Assembly: GCA_023433705.1 (NCBI GenBank)
Contig: JAEYUC010000004.1
Span: 1 to 64,000 of the forward strand
DNA: 64,000 nt
Reading direction: 5' to 3'
Source of the DNA: Pseudomonadota bacterium
GTDB lineage: Bacteria; Pseudomonadota; Gammaproteobacteria; Steroidobacterales; Steroidobacteraceae
Part shown: one piece after another, positions 36,348 to 45,342 of the stretch
Layout of the letters: each line of letters starts with the position of its first letter
Position numbering within the stretch: the stretch's first letter is position 1
Translations under genes and position numbers: made by a program
The notes under the pieces: model-generated
Told to the model about the DNA's origin: nothing
Seen by the model: the letters and a program-made list of their open reading frames with translations, nothing else
The model's database searches: none

Positions 36348-39300
36348 ATGTTCCGATCTCGGCTCCTCGCTTCCACCCGCGGCTCGTCTCCGAGCCGCCT
36401 TCGCGCCTGGGCGATCGTCTGCGCGATCGTGGCGGCGTCGTGCGGTGGCGTGTTCGAACCCCAGCCGCTGGTCGAGTTCTCCACCGAGTTGCTGGTCCAG
36501 GGCGACAAGCCGCAGGAGTTCGCCCGCAGGCTGCGCGCCGGTACCTATCTAGTCGAAGTACGCGAACGCGACATCGACCTGCGCGTGAAGATCGAAACGG
36601 ACGAGCGGCAGATCGAGCTCGCCGACGCCTACCTGCGCCACGGTTTGCATCGCGCGGTGATCCAGGTGCCCCACCCCCAGTCGGTGCGCGTCACGCTCAC
36701 GAGCGTCGATCAGCGCGACTGGCGCGCGCCCGCGGCGGTGCGCATCCTGCGCTGGCCCGATTCGCCGAGCGGTCATCGCGATGAACGCCTGCTCGGGTTC
36801 ATCGCGCTCGGCAAGGGCAACGAGCTGGTCGCCGGTCCGGATACCACGAGCTGGCGTGGCGGCGTGCGCTGGCTGCGCAATGCCGCGCAGCATTTCGCCG
36901 CGGCCGGCGACATGCGTTTGCTCGCGGAAGCCGAATACCAGCGAGGCTACGCCGAATTCAACCTGCTGTTCGATTTCGAGGCGGCGCGCAGGAGCGCGGA
37001 GCTGGCGCAGGCGCATTATTCGAAGGTCGACGAATCGATGGGCGCGGCGCGAGCGGGAATACTGCTGAGTCTCGCCGAGCTGAATCTCGCGCACGAGAAG
37101 AACGGCGGCCAGGAGGCCCGGCTCGCGACGATCAGCGCACGGACGATCGAACTAGCCAAGTTCTTCGACGCGAACGACGCGCCGTCCGACGCGATGGAGG
37201 TCATCTCCATCGGCGTCCGGCCCGACGAGATCCGCGGGCGATACGACCAGATGGAGAAAGCGTATCGGGAGGTCATGGAACGGGCTCGTGCCAGGGGCGA
37301 CCTGTACTACATGGCAGGCGCGACGCAGAACCTGGCCTACGTCGCGAACCGCAATGGCGAAGTCGCCAAGGCAGCGGCCATGTACGAGTCGGTGCTGCCG
37401 CTCATCGAGCGGGATCGCAATCCGGATCTGCACGCAACGGTGACCGCGAATCTCGCCAACGCGTACATCTCGCTGGGCGAATTCGATCGCGCGCTGATGC
37501 TTCATAGCGAAGCGCTCGAGATGTTCAGCGCGCGCGGCGACGTGGGGCAGACCGCCCGCATCCTCGTAGCGCTCGGCGCGATCCAGTTCCGCACCGGTGA
37601 TGTCCAACGCGCCCTGCAGTCGCTGCGCAGCGCGCTGCCGCTGTTCGAGAGCGCGGGTGACACGGTCGGACTTTCGTCCGCGTTGCGCCTCACAGGCAAC
37701 GCCGCGGCCGAACTCGACCAGCACGATCTCGCGCTCGAATACCTGCGCCGCGCCGAGCAGATCTCGCCCGTCGACGACATCACCGAACGTACGCGCGTAC
37801 TCATCGCCGGCGAGTTGCGCGAGCTCGGCAACCTGCGCGGCGCGGAATTGCTGCTCGCGGAAGTGCTGCGAACCCGCAACGAACAGACTCGCGCGGATGC
37901 ACTCGCGGAGCGCGCGCGGCTCAGACAGCGCCAGCAGCGTCCCGCCGAGGCGCTTGCCGACCTGCGCGCGGCCGACGCGATCTACGCGCGACTCAAGCTC
38001 GATTTCAATCGCATCGATACCAGCTCGGCGCTCGCGCTCACGCTGCTCGACGCGGGCGACGTGCGCGGTGCGGGCGCCGCGGCCGACACCGCGATCGCGA
38101 TCGAGAGGCGGATCCGCGTGAAGTCCGCCAACCCGGAGTTGCGCGCACGTTTCCTCTCGGCGAGTTACGCACCCTACGAAGCGCGCATCGAAGTCGATCT
38201 CGCGGACGCGCCGGCGGGCGACAAGGATGCGTCGTGGCAGGCGTTTCGCACCGCGGAAGCGATTCGAGCCCGTTCGCTGGTCGACCGGCTCACGCACACG
38301 GCACAGGCGCCCGTTACGCCGCGCGACGCGGCGAGCGAGCTGCTGCGCGAGAAGATGACCGCCCTGCAGGTCGATCTCGAGCGGCGTACGCGCAAGGTCC
38401 GCACGGACGACGAGGCGATCCTGCAGATCCGTCGCAAGATCGACGAAACGCGTGCGCAGCTCGAGGCGCGATCGCTCGTGATGCGTGGCATCGAAGCGGG
38501 CGACGGCCTCAGCATGCCCTCCTCGCTCGAGGCGGTGCAGGCGGCGCTGCCGCCCGATACCGCCGTACTCGCCTATTTCGTCGGAGACCGCCGTTCGCAT
38601 GCGTGGCTGCTGACGCGCAACGATCTGCGGCACGCCGCGCTGCCGGGAAAACGCGCACTCGATGACATCGTCAATTCGTTCGTCGAGCTGCAGCGCGCGG
38701 GCGAGCGGACCTCCTCCCATGCTCCGATTGCCGCGGTGGCCGGCAACCTCCTCAAGGGCGTGAACGCCAGGCGCCTGCTGGTGCTGCCCGATGGACCGCT
38801 CAATGGAATGCCTTTCGCGGCTCTGCCGCTGTCCGACGGCAAGTCACGCGAGCTGATCCTCGACCGGTATGTGGTGACCGCGGCGCCCTCGCTCGCGCTC
38901 GCCCTGCGCCCGGGAGAATCGGCCGCGGTCGTGCCGCGGCGGGTCGCCGTCGTCTCGGATCCCGTCTATACGCCGGACGACCGCCGTCTCAGTCTCGCGG
39001 CCAACACGCATCCTAACTACCGCGGCGAGAGCCCGGTCGGAAGACTGGCGCGACTGCCGTATTCCGCCATCGAAGCGCGCGCGGTGGTGCATGCCTTCGA
39101 AGGCGCCGACGTGATCGAACTCGCAGGCTTCAACGCAACCGCGCGGCGCGTGATCGAACTGCCGTCGAGCGAGCTCGACGTACTGCATTTCGCGACCCAC
39201 GCGGTCGCACGCAAGGATGCCCCCGAGCAATCGGCGCTGTTCCTGAGCGAATTCGCGGCCGATGGTTCGACTCTCAAACTCGACCGCCTCACCACCGACG

Positions 39301-39617
39301 ACATCGTGCGCAGCGGCCTGCGTGCCGACGTCGTGGTACTGAGCGGATGCGCCACCGGGGACGGCCGCGAACTGCGCGGCGAAGGTGTGCTCGGGCTCAC
39401 TTATGCATTCCTGGCCAACGGATCGAGCACCGTGGTCGCATCGCTGTGGCCGGTCGAGGACGCGTTGACGGCACGTTTCATGGAGGAGTTCTACGCTGCT
39501 TACCGCGCAAGCGGACGCGCCGCCGACGCACTGCGCATCGCGCAGCTGCGTACGCGCGGATCGGGCTCGGAATCGGTGTGGTCGAGCTTCGTCGTGCGCG
39601 CGAATCGACTGCCCTGA
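36348..39617 (+). CDS. TPR-CHAT protease lipoprotein 1
   Basis: A 1089-aa protein in four parts. It opens with a lipoprotein-type signal (AWAIVCAIVAASC, Cys 32). An N-terminal beta domain (about 40-140) contains AGTYLVEVRERDIDLRVKIE. TPR helices (about 170-620) include LANAYISLGEFDRALMLHSE. The C-terminal CHAT domain (about 740-1089) carries the caspase-like His 951 in LHFATHA and Cys 1001 in VLSGCATGDG, then GEGVLGLTYAFLANG. The His-Cys dyad predicts a working cysteine protease, probably facing the periplasm. The second CHAT gene downstream is a paralogue. Target and trigger are unknown. Confidence 0.92.
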   Translation: MFRSRLLASTRGSSPSRLRAWAIVCAIVAASCGGVFEPQPLVEFSTELLVQGDKPQEFARRLRAGTYLVEVRERDIDLRVKIETDERQIELADAYLRHGLHRAVIQVPHPQSVRVTLTSVDQRDWRAPAAVRILRWPDSPSGHRDERLLGFIALGKGNELVAGPDTTSWRGGVRWLRNAAQHFAAAGDMRLLAEAEYQRGYAEFNLLFDFEAARRSAELAQAHYSKVDESMGAARAGILLSLAELNLAHEKNGGQEARLATISARTIELAKFFDANDAPSDAMEVISIGVRPDEIRGRYDQMEKAYREVMERARARGDLYYMAGATQNLAYVANRNGEVAKAAAMYESVLPLIERDRNPDLHATVTANLANAYISLGEFDRALMLHSEALEMFSARGDVGQTARILVALGAIQFRTGDVQRALQSLRSALPLFESAGDTVGLSSALRLTGNAAAELDQHDLALEYLRRAEQISPVDDITERTRVLIAGELRELGNLRGAELLLAEVLRTRNEQTRADALAERARLRQRQQRPAEALADLRAADAIYARLKLDFNRIDTSSALALTLLDAGDVRGAGAAADTAIAIERRIRVKSANPELRARFLSASYAPYEARIEVDLADAPAGDKDASWQAFRTAEAIRARSLVDRLTHTAQAPVTPRDAASELLREKMTALQVDLERRTRKVRTDDEAILQIRRKIDETRAQLEARSLVMRGIEAGDGLSMPSSLEAVQAALPPDTAVLAYFVGDRRSHAWLLTRNDLRHAALPGKRALDDIVNSFVELQRAGERTSSHAPIAAVAGNLLKGVNARRLLVLPDGPLNGMPFAALPLSDGKSRELILDRYVVTAAPSLALALRPGESAAVVPRRVAVVSDPVYTPDDRRLSLAANTHPNYRGESPVGRLARLPYSAIEARAVVHAFEGADVIELAGFNATARRVIELPSSELDVLHFATHAVARKDAPEQSALFLSEFAADGSTLKLDRLTTDDIVRSGLRADVVVLSGCATGDGRELRGEGVLGLTYAFLANGSSTVVASLWPVEDALTARFMEEFYAAYRASGRAADALRIAQLRTRGSGSESVWSSFVVRANRLP

Positions 39618-39627
39618 ACGCCTTACC

Positions 39628-39687
39628 GGACGGGTTTCGCGTCCGCTAATCTAACTACATTCGGACAGGCGTCCGCGGGACGCGGAC
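39628..39687 (+). terminator. Possible hairpin terminator region
   Basis: Two short hairpins follow the first CHAT stop: GGACG...CGTCC (39628-39644) and GTCCGCG-GGA-CGCGGAC (39671-39687). No T tract follows, so factor-independent termination is doubtful. They may limit readthrough toward the second CHAT gene, which has its own upstream element. Confidence 0.35.
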
Positions 39688-39740
39688 CGCTCCGGGGCTT
39701 CTCCGTGCCCGATAGTCGAATCCCGCGGGCATTCTTATTA

Positions 39741-39849
39741 AGTGTCACGACATCGCGATTTCTCCCACCCATCCGGGCCTACTTTCGAAAATAATTTCCG
39801 CTGAGCGCTGCTACAAACCCTGCCTACAATATCCTTCGCGGATTGCGGC
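39741..39849 (+). promoter_or_regulatory. Three-block conserved upstream element, CHAT gene 2
   Basis: Blocks at 39741-39770 (25 of 30 bases identical to the first gene's block), 39809-39825 (17 of 17 identical) and 39841-39849 (9 of 9). Spacer lengths equal those upstream of gene 1 but the spacer sequences differ at most positions. The A/T-rich stretch at 39786-39797 lies in the same relative place as in gene 1. This is the expected pattern of conserved protein-binding sites. Confidence 0.65.
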
Positions 39850-39908
39850 AGAATGGCTCTCGATTACGGACAAGAGCCCCTCTCGCCGGGGTTTTCCTCG
39901 CAAATCTC

Positions 39909-42900
39909 ATGCGCGATCGCGTCGCCAAGTATCTGGAGAACATCCCGCGCGCTCGCGCCGCGAAAATCATTTGTGCGTGCGTTGCGCTCGTTCTCTCCGC
40001 GTGTGCGAAGGATCCGCGGGCGGACCTGGCGCCCCAACTATCGCGAACCGTCACGCTGAGCGGCGACGAACATCCGCGCGTCGAGCATGACCTTACTCCC
40101 GGCTCGTGGCTCATCGAAGTTCGCGAGCAGGGCCTGGACCTCCGCGTCGTCATCGAGACCGCGGACACGCGCAGCGAACTCGTCGATCACGTGCCGCGCC
40201 ACGGGCTGCATGCCCAGGTAGTAAGAGTCACGGCGCCGGCCCGGCTCGCGATCGAACTCTGGAGCGCGGATCACCGCAAGAAGGCCGGACAGGCCATCGT
40301 CTCCATCGCGCGCTGGAGCAGCGCGGCGGAGGCGCCGCCCGGCGAGCTGGAACGCGGGTTCGAGGCTTTCGGCGTGGCCGGAACGGAGATGGCTCTCAAT
40401 ACCCCCGAAGCCAGCACTCGCGCGGCCGACAAGCTGCACGAAGCCATCACGCATTTCGAAGCCGCGGGCGACGATGCCGCGCACGCGCAGGGTTACTACA
40501 CGCTCGCGAACCTGCAGTACCGCGCCCGCGATCAATTCACCGCGGCGATACGCGCCACCGAGGCCGCCAGCGAGTCGTTCCGCGCGACGGACGACGATCT
40601 CGGCGTGCAGAACTCCGAGACCTTGCGCGCGGCCGCGGAGATCGAACTGGCGACGGCCATGAATGCCGGCACACAGCGCGCGGAACAGGGGGCGCTGTTC
40701 GAGATCGCCGACCGCCGACTCGCGAACGCAACTGACTACTTCATCGCGAACGCGCAACCGATCCGCGCCGCCTACGCGGTGAACATGCGCGGTATCGGCG
40801 CGCTCAACATCGGCGATTACGAACGTGCGGGCAGGCACTTCGCGCAGGCGGTCGAAATGTCGCGGCAGAACGGCGACGTCGCCGAGCAGGCCAAGTCGCT
40901 CGGAAATCTCGCCTGGGTCCACAACCGGATGGGATTCATCGGCCAGGCCGCGGATGAATACGAAGCGTTGCTGCCCCTGTTCGAACGCGACCGCCAGCCG
41001 ACGCAGTACGCGATCGCGCTTTCGAACTACGGCTTTTGCCTGATCGCGCTCGGCGAGTTCGACCGCGCGCTCGCGGTCGATACCGAGGCTCTGGCGCTGT
41101 TCACCGCGAACGGCCGCAAGGTGGAGCGCGCGACGACACTCTCCGCGCTCGCCAGCCTGCAGCTGCGGATCGGCGACAACGCGCGCGCGCTCGAAACCGC
41201 GCGGGCCGCCATCGCGGAGCAAGGCCAGGTCGGCGACACGCAGGGCCAGGCGAGTACGCTGCGCCTCGCCGGCAGTGCCGCGGCGGCGCTCGAGCGCCAC
41301 GAAGCGGCGCTCGAATTCCTGCGCAAGTCCGCGCAGATCGACGGCAACCCGAATGGTGTCGCGCGCACGCGGGTTCTCATCGCACGCCAACTGCGCGCCA
41401 TGGGCAACCTGCAACAAGCCGCCGCCGAGCTGGACCTGGCGTCGGAGTCGACCAATCCGCTCGTGAAGGCCGAAGTTCTCGACGAGCGCGCGCGATTGCA
41501 GCTCGCGCAGGGAAAGACCACCGAGGCGATCGAAACGCTGCGTGCCGCGGACGAGCGATATTCGAAGCTCGGTCTGGAATTCAATCGCATCGAGACCAGC
41601 ACCGCGCTGTCGAGGGCGCTGCTCGCCGGCCGGGACATTCGCGGAGCGGCCGCGGCGGCCGATGAAGCCGTGAAGATCGTCAACCGCATCCGCACGGGTT
41701 CCGCGAATCCCGAGTGGCGCGCGCGTTTCCTGTCGGCTCGTTATGCGCCGTACGAAGCGCGCATCGCCGTCGATTTCGCCAACACCAGCGAAGAGGATCA
41801 CGCCTGGCACGCATTCCGCCGCGCCGAAGAGGTGCGCGCGCGATCGCTCGCCGACGAACTCGCGGTCGACGATCGTCATCGGAAGACCGCGGCCGACCCC
41901 GTGCAGGAACAACTGCGCGCCAAGCTCACCGCGCAGCAGCTGCGACTCGAAACCCGGCTGCAGCGACAGGACGTCGACGACGCGGACACACTCGAATTGC
42001 GCCGCGCCATCGAGGAAACCCGGGCGCGGATCGACGCGAGCCGGCAGTCCGTGGCCACGAGCGCCTTCACGCTGCCCGAGTCGATGTCACGCGTGCAGGC
42101 GCAGCTTCCAGCCGACACGGCGGTGCTCGCGTATTTCGTCGGCGACGCTTCGTCGCACGGCTGGCTCCTGACGCGGCGGGAGCTGCGCCACATCAACCTG
42201 CCCGGCCGCGCCGAGCTGCAACGCGCGATCGACGAAGCCGTCGTCGCGCAACGCGAATCGGGCGCGCCACTCGCGCAACGTTCCTTGAGTGCGACATTGC
42301 TCGGTTCGCTCCTCGATTCGATGAGCGAGAAGCGCCTGCTCGTGATCCCGGATGGCCCTCTCAACGACGTGGCATTCGCCACGCTCGATCGCGCGGGCAG
42401 CGGCGAAATGCTCATGGACAGCGTCGTGCTGGGTTACGCGCCGTCGCTGGCGCTGGCGATGAATGCGCCGCAGCGTGCTCCGTCTCTCGCGCGACGCGTG
42501 GCGGTGATTTCGGACCCCGTGTACGCACCGGACGATCGTCGACTCGTGGACAGGCTGGGAAACTGGCGCGGGCCGCCTCCGGCGTCGACCACGAATCTCA
42601 CGCGCCTGCCGTATTCGGCACTCGAAGCACGCGCGGTGGTGAAAGCGCTCGGCGAGCAGGACGCGATCGAACTGTCCGGATTCGATGCGACGTCGGAACG
42701 CGTGCTGCAACTGCCTTCCGAGGAGCTCGCCGTGCTGCATTTCGCCACGCACGCGATCGCGCGCAAGGATTCTCCCGAACAGTCCGCTTTGTACCTGAGC
42801 GAATACGCCCCGGACGGGAGCCTGCGCGCGGATGCCCGCCTCACGGCCAGCGACATCGCGCGCACCGGGTTGAAGGCCAACATCGTCGTGCTCTCGGGTT

Positions 42901-43169
42901 GCGCCACCGGCGACGGCGGCAAGCTGCGTGGCGAGGGCGTGCTCGGTCTCACCTATGGATTCCTCGCCAACGGATCGCGCTCCGTCGTCGCCGCGCTCTG
43001 GCCCATCGAGGACGCCGCGACGGCGCGCTTCATGAACGAGTTCTATCGCGCCTACCGCGAGTCGGGACGCGCGGCGGATGCGCTGCGCGCCGCGCAACTG
43101 CGCACGCGCGGCCACGCATCTACTACGGTGTGGGCGAGTTTCGTGGTACGGGCAAACGGATTCCCGTGA
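39909..43169 (+). CDS. TPR-CHAT protease lipoprotein 2
   Basis: A 1086-aa paralogue of the upstream gene with the same order of parts. It starts with a better lipobox (ALVLSAC, Cys 32). An N-terminal beta domain contains PGSWLIEVREQGLDLRVVIE. TPR helices run through residues 160-620. The CHAT domain has His 948 in LHFATHA and Cys 998 in VLSGCATGDG. The length between dyad and C-terminus is identical to gene 1 (139 residues from His). The frame is open to 39843, but the ATG at 39909 gives the signal peptide. The small secreted protein follows 50 bases downstream. Confidence 0.92.
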   Translation: MRDRVAKYLENIPRARAAKIICACVALVLSACAKDPRADLAPQLSRTVTLSGDEHPRVEHDLTPGSWLIEVREQGLDLRVVIETADTRSELVDHVPRHGLHAQVVRVTAPARLAIELWSADHRKKAGQAIVSIARWSSAAEAPPGELERGFEAFGVAGTEMALNTPEASTRAADKLHEAITHFEAAGDDAAHAQGYYTLANLQYRARDQFTAAIRATEAASESFRATDDDLGVQNSETLRAAAEIELATAMNAGTQRAEQGALFEIADRRLANATDYFIANAQPIRAAYAVNMRGIGALNIGDYERAGRHFAQAVEMSRQNGDVAEQAKSLGNLAWVHNRMGFIGQAADEYEALLPLFERDRQPTQYAIALSNYGFCLIALGEFDRALAVDTEALALFTANGRKVERATTLSALASLQLRIGDNARALETARAAIAEQGQVGDTQGQASTLRLAGSAAAALERHEAALEFLRKSAQIDGNPNGVARTRVLIARQLRAMGNLQQAAAELDLASESTNPLVKAEVLDERARLQLAQGKTTEAIETLRAADERYSKLGLEFNRIETSTALSRALLAGRDIRGAAAAADEAVKIVNRIRTGSANPEWRARFLSARYAPYEARIAVDFANTSEEDHAWHAFRRAEEVRARSLADELAVDDRHRKTAADPVQEQLRAKLTAQQLRLETRLQRQDVDDADTLELRRAIEETRARIDASRQSVATSAFTLPESMSRVQAQLPADTAVLAYFVGDASSHGWLLTRRELRHINLPGRAELQRAIDEAVVAQRESGAPLAQRSLSATLLGSLLDSMSEKRLLVIPDGPLNDVAFATLDRAGSGEMLMDSVVLGYAPSLALAMNAPQRAPSLARRVAVISDPVYAPDDRRLVDRLGNWRGPPPASTTNLTRLPYSALEARAVVKALGEQDAIELSGFDATSERVLQLPSEELAVLHFATHAIARKDSPEQSALYLSEYAPDGSLRADARLTASDIARTGLKANIVVLSGCATGDGGKLRGEGVLGLTYGFLANGSRSVVAALWPIEDAATARFMNEFYRAYRESGRAADALRAAQLRTRGHASTTVWASFVVRANGFP

Positions 43170-43219
43170 AGCCCGCGCTCGGTAGTTAGATCAATCCAGA
43201 GTAAAAACAGGAGTCGCTC

Positions 43220-43777
43220 ATGTTCAGGAAACTTCGGCAAGGGGCTGGAAGGCGTGGCATGGCTGCGGGGGCAGCATTGCTCGTGGTGGCGTCGTTGGCG
43301 TTCGCGGGCGAGGGCATCGACGATGCTCTCGCGGGCTGGATCGGTCGCGAATTCACGATCGAATCGTCCAACATCACCGACTCGATCCCGGTCGGCGGCA
43401 AGCTCACTTTCGTCTACGACAGGGACGACGAGGTGGTGCGCGTCTGCACGCGCACGGGCCCGAACCAGCGCAGCCCGTGGCGCAGCGACTTTGCGTCTCC
43501 GTGCAGCGTGACGCTCAGGTTCACGCGCGGAGAGCGCTATTGCACGGTCGAGGACGTCAACACGGGCAATGCGGAGATCCTTTCCGCCTGCCACCGCCTG
43601 CGCAGCCGCGAAGTGGCCATGAAGCCGAAGATGGATCGTGGCGGTGTCGAGCTGCAGGACATGCTCGTGTTCCTGGTCCAGGTCGAACCGGGCTCGAAGA
43701 GCAAGCACGCCATCTCGATCCTGGTCGACTCGCCGGCCCGAGTGACCATCGACGGCAGTGCTCAGGGCAAAGATTGA
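43220..43777 (+). CDS. Secreted protein of the CHAT cluster
   Basis: A 185-aa protein with a signal peptide (cleavage near VASLAFAG, residue 30) and no recognised domain. The mature part looks beta-rich (KLTFVYDRDDEVVRVCTR, SVTLRFTRGERYCTVEDVN) and has at least four Cys that could pair. AGGAG lies six bases before the ATG. Its last codon overlaps the start of the subtilase gene, so the two are translationally linked. It could be a substrate, inhibitor or partner of the neighbouring proteases; this is inference from position. Confidence 0.8.
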   Translation: MFRKLRQGAGRRGMAAGAALLVVASLAFAGEGIDDALAGWIGREFTIESSNITDSIPVGGKLTFVYDRDDEVVRVCTRTGPNQRSPWRSDFASPCSVTLRFTRGERYCTVEDVNTGNAEILSACHRLRSREVAMKPKMDRGGVELQDMLVFLVQVEPGSKSKHAISILVDSPARVTIDGSAQGKD

Positions 43778-45318
43778 AGCTACGCGCGCCAGCGCGGCGA
43801 TTCGGCTCGGTACTGCTGTCGGTGACGGCAGCGGCATCGATGGCCGCATCGTTTGCGCTGGCCGCGGTCCCGCAGGTTTGCGGCAACGAACCGGCGTGGA
43901 GCGAGCAACGGGCGCCCGCGGCCCTCACCGAGTATCTCGCGACGCTCGGCGGTGAAACTTTCGATCTGCGAGCGGTGTGCACGCGTTGGGCGGGAACGTT
44001 TTCCCGCCGACACCGTGCATTGGCGGACCGCGGCCCGTCCGCCGATCCGCAACCCGCGCGTTTCATCTTGTTCCCCGGCGCCGCCACCGACGTGGATGGA
44101 CTCGCGCGCTGGCTGTCGCGCAACGCGGGAGTGCGCGAAGTGGAAATCGCCCAGCGATTCGTCGTCGCGAAGTTCGGCCACCGCGTGTCCGCCTCGCGTT
44201 TGCGGGAGCTGATCGATGCGCCGCAGGTCGGGTACGCCGAGCCCGATTGCGACGGCCCGGATTTCCTGACGACTTCGGTGGCCAGCGCCCCGGAGTCGGC
44301 GCCGCGCTGCTGGCTGCGCAGCGCGCGTCCCACCTTCCCCAACGATCCGTGCATGGAGGACCTGTGGGGCCACAAGCTGATCGGATGGGACTCGAAGATT
44401 GCCGCGCGTTCCCTGCCGAGACTCGTCGCCGTGCTCGATTCCGGCATCGACGCTACCCATGAGGATCTCGCACGCAACATCGTGCTGAGCGTCGGCATGC
44501 ACGAGCCTCCCCGCTCGGAAGGCATGCAGCTGAATCTCCTGTGCGCGACCAGCGGACGCTGCAATCCGCACGGTACGGAGATGGCCGGCACCATCGGTGG
44601 ACGCATGGACAACGGAATCGGCGTCGCGGGCGTGGCCCCGAACAGCCAGCTGCTGCCCATCGTGATCAGCAAGCTCGACAGCCGCCTGCTCGGGCGGCTT
44701 TCGACCATCGCGGAGGGCATCGACGCCGCGGTGCTCGACGACGTCGACATCATCAACATAAGCGCCAAGTGGCCGGTAGACAGTCGCGCGATTTCCGATT
44801 CGGTGCATGCGGCCGTCGCGGCGGGTGATGGCCGCCGGCGACTGTTGGTCACGGGCTACGCCACGAGCCTCGACCTGGACGACAGCGTAAGGGAGTATTT
44901 TCCTTCCCAGTACCGATGCCTGCCCGGGGTCGTGGCCGCCGTGCCGACCGATATGCGCGGGCACGAATTGTTCAATCCGGAGGTCCGGCCGAATGCGAAC
45001 GACGGCCGGATTCAGGCTCCCGGCGTGGACATCGTCGTGACAACCACAGAGAATTCCGAGCGTGGTTACGCCCTGTCCGAATCCGCCGGCGCATCGAGCG
45101 CCGCGGCCTATGTTTCCGGGGCCGTAGCACTCGTCTGGGGCAGCCCGCCGCTGAACAAATGCGACGCCCAGGAAATTAAGCAATTGCTGTTCTGCAGGAG
45201 CAAGCGCAGCAAGACAACTCGGTATCCGTGGGTTCATGTCAATTTTCTCCGAGAACTCTCCGACATCGATCCCGGTGCTGACTGCCGCACCGCGATGGAG
45301 GCGCTCGGCTGCGGCTAA
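43774..45318 (+). CDS. Secreted subtilisin-like (S8) serine protease
   Basis: A 514-aa S8 peptidase with a TTG start overlapping the previous stop (TTGA) and a signal peptide (residues 1-32). A propeptide-like region fills 40-190. The triad is Asp 222 (VAVLDSGIDATHEDLA), His 266 (CNPHGTEMAGTIGG) and Ser 441 (SAGASSAAAYVSGAVAL). The Ser motif departs from the canonical GTSMAAPHVAG (Met, Pro and His replaced by Ser, Ala and Tyr). Where an oxyanion Asn is expected the sequence is LVTGYATS, without Asn. Activity is therefore likely but not certain. Several Cys pairs suit export. Confidence 0.88.
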   Translation: MKLRAPARRFGSVLLSVTAAASMAASFALAAVPQVCGNEPAWSEQRAPAALTEYLATLGGETFDLRAVCTRWAGTFSRRHRALADRGPSADPQPARFILFPGAATDVDGLARWLSRNAGVREVEIAQRFVVAKFGHRVSASRLRELIDAPQVGYAEPDCDGPDFLTTSVASAPESAPRCWLRSARPTFPNDPCMEDLWGHKLIGWDSKIAARSLPRLVAVLDSGIDATHEDLARNIVLSVGMHEPPRSEGMQLNLLCATSGRCNPHGTEMAGTIGGRMDNGIGVAGVAPNSQLLPIVISKLDSRLLGRLSTIAEGIDAAVLDDVDIINISAKWPVDSRAISDSVHAAVAAGDGRRRLLVTGYATSLDLDDSVREYFPSQYRCLPGVVAAVPTDMRGHELFNPEVRPNANDGRIQAPGVDIVVTTTENSERGYALSESAGASSAAAYVSGAVALVWGSPPLNKCDAQEIKQLLFCRSKRSKTTRYPWVHVNFLRELSDIDPGADCRTAMEALGCG

Positions 45319-45342
45319 CTACCCACCCGCGCCGGGTGCCGC

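Noticed and set aside
36348..43169. CRISPR type III-E (Craspase) relationship of the TPR-CHAT proteins.
   Set aside because: No Cas7-11, other cas gene or repeat array is present, and both proteins carry lipoprotein signals absent from Craspase.
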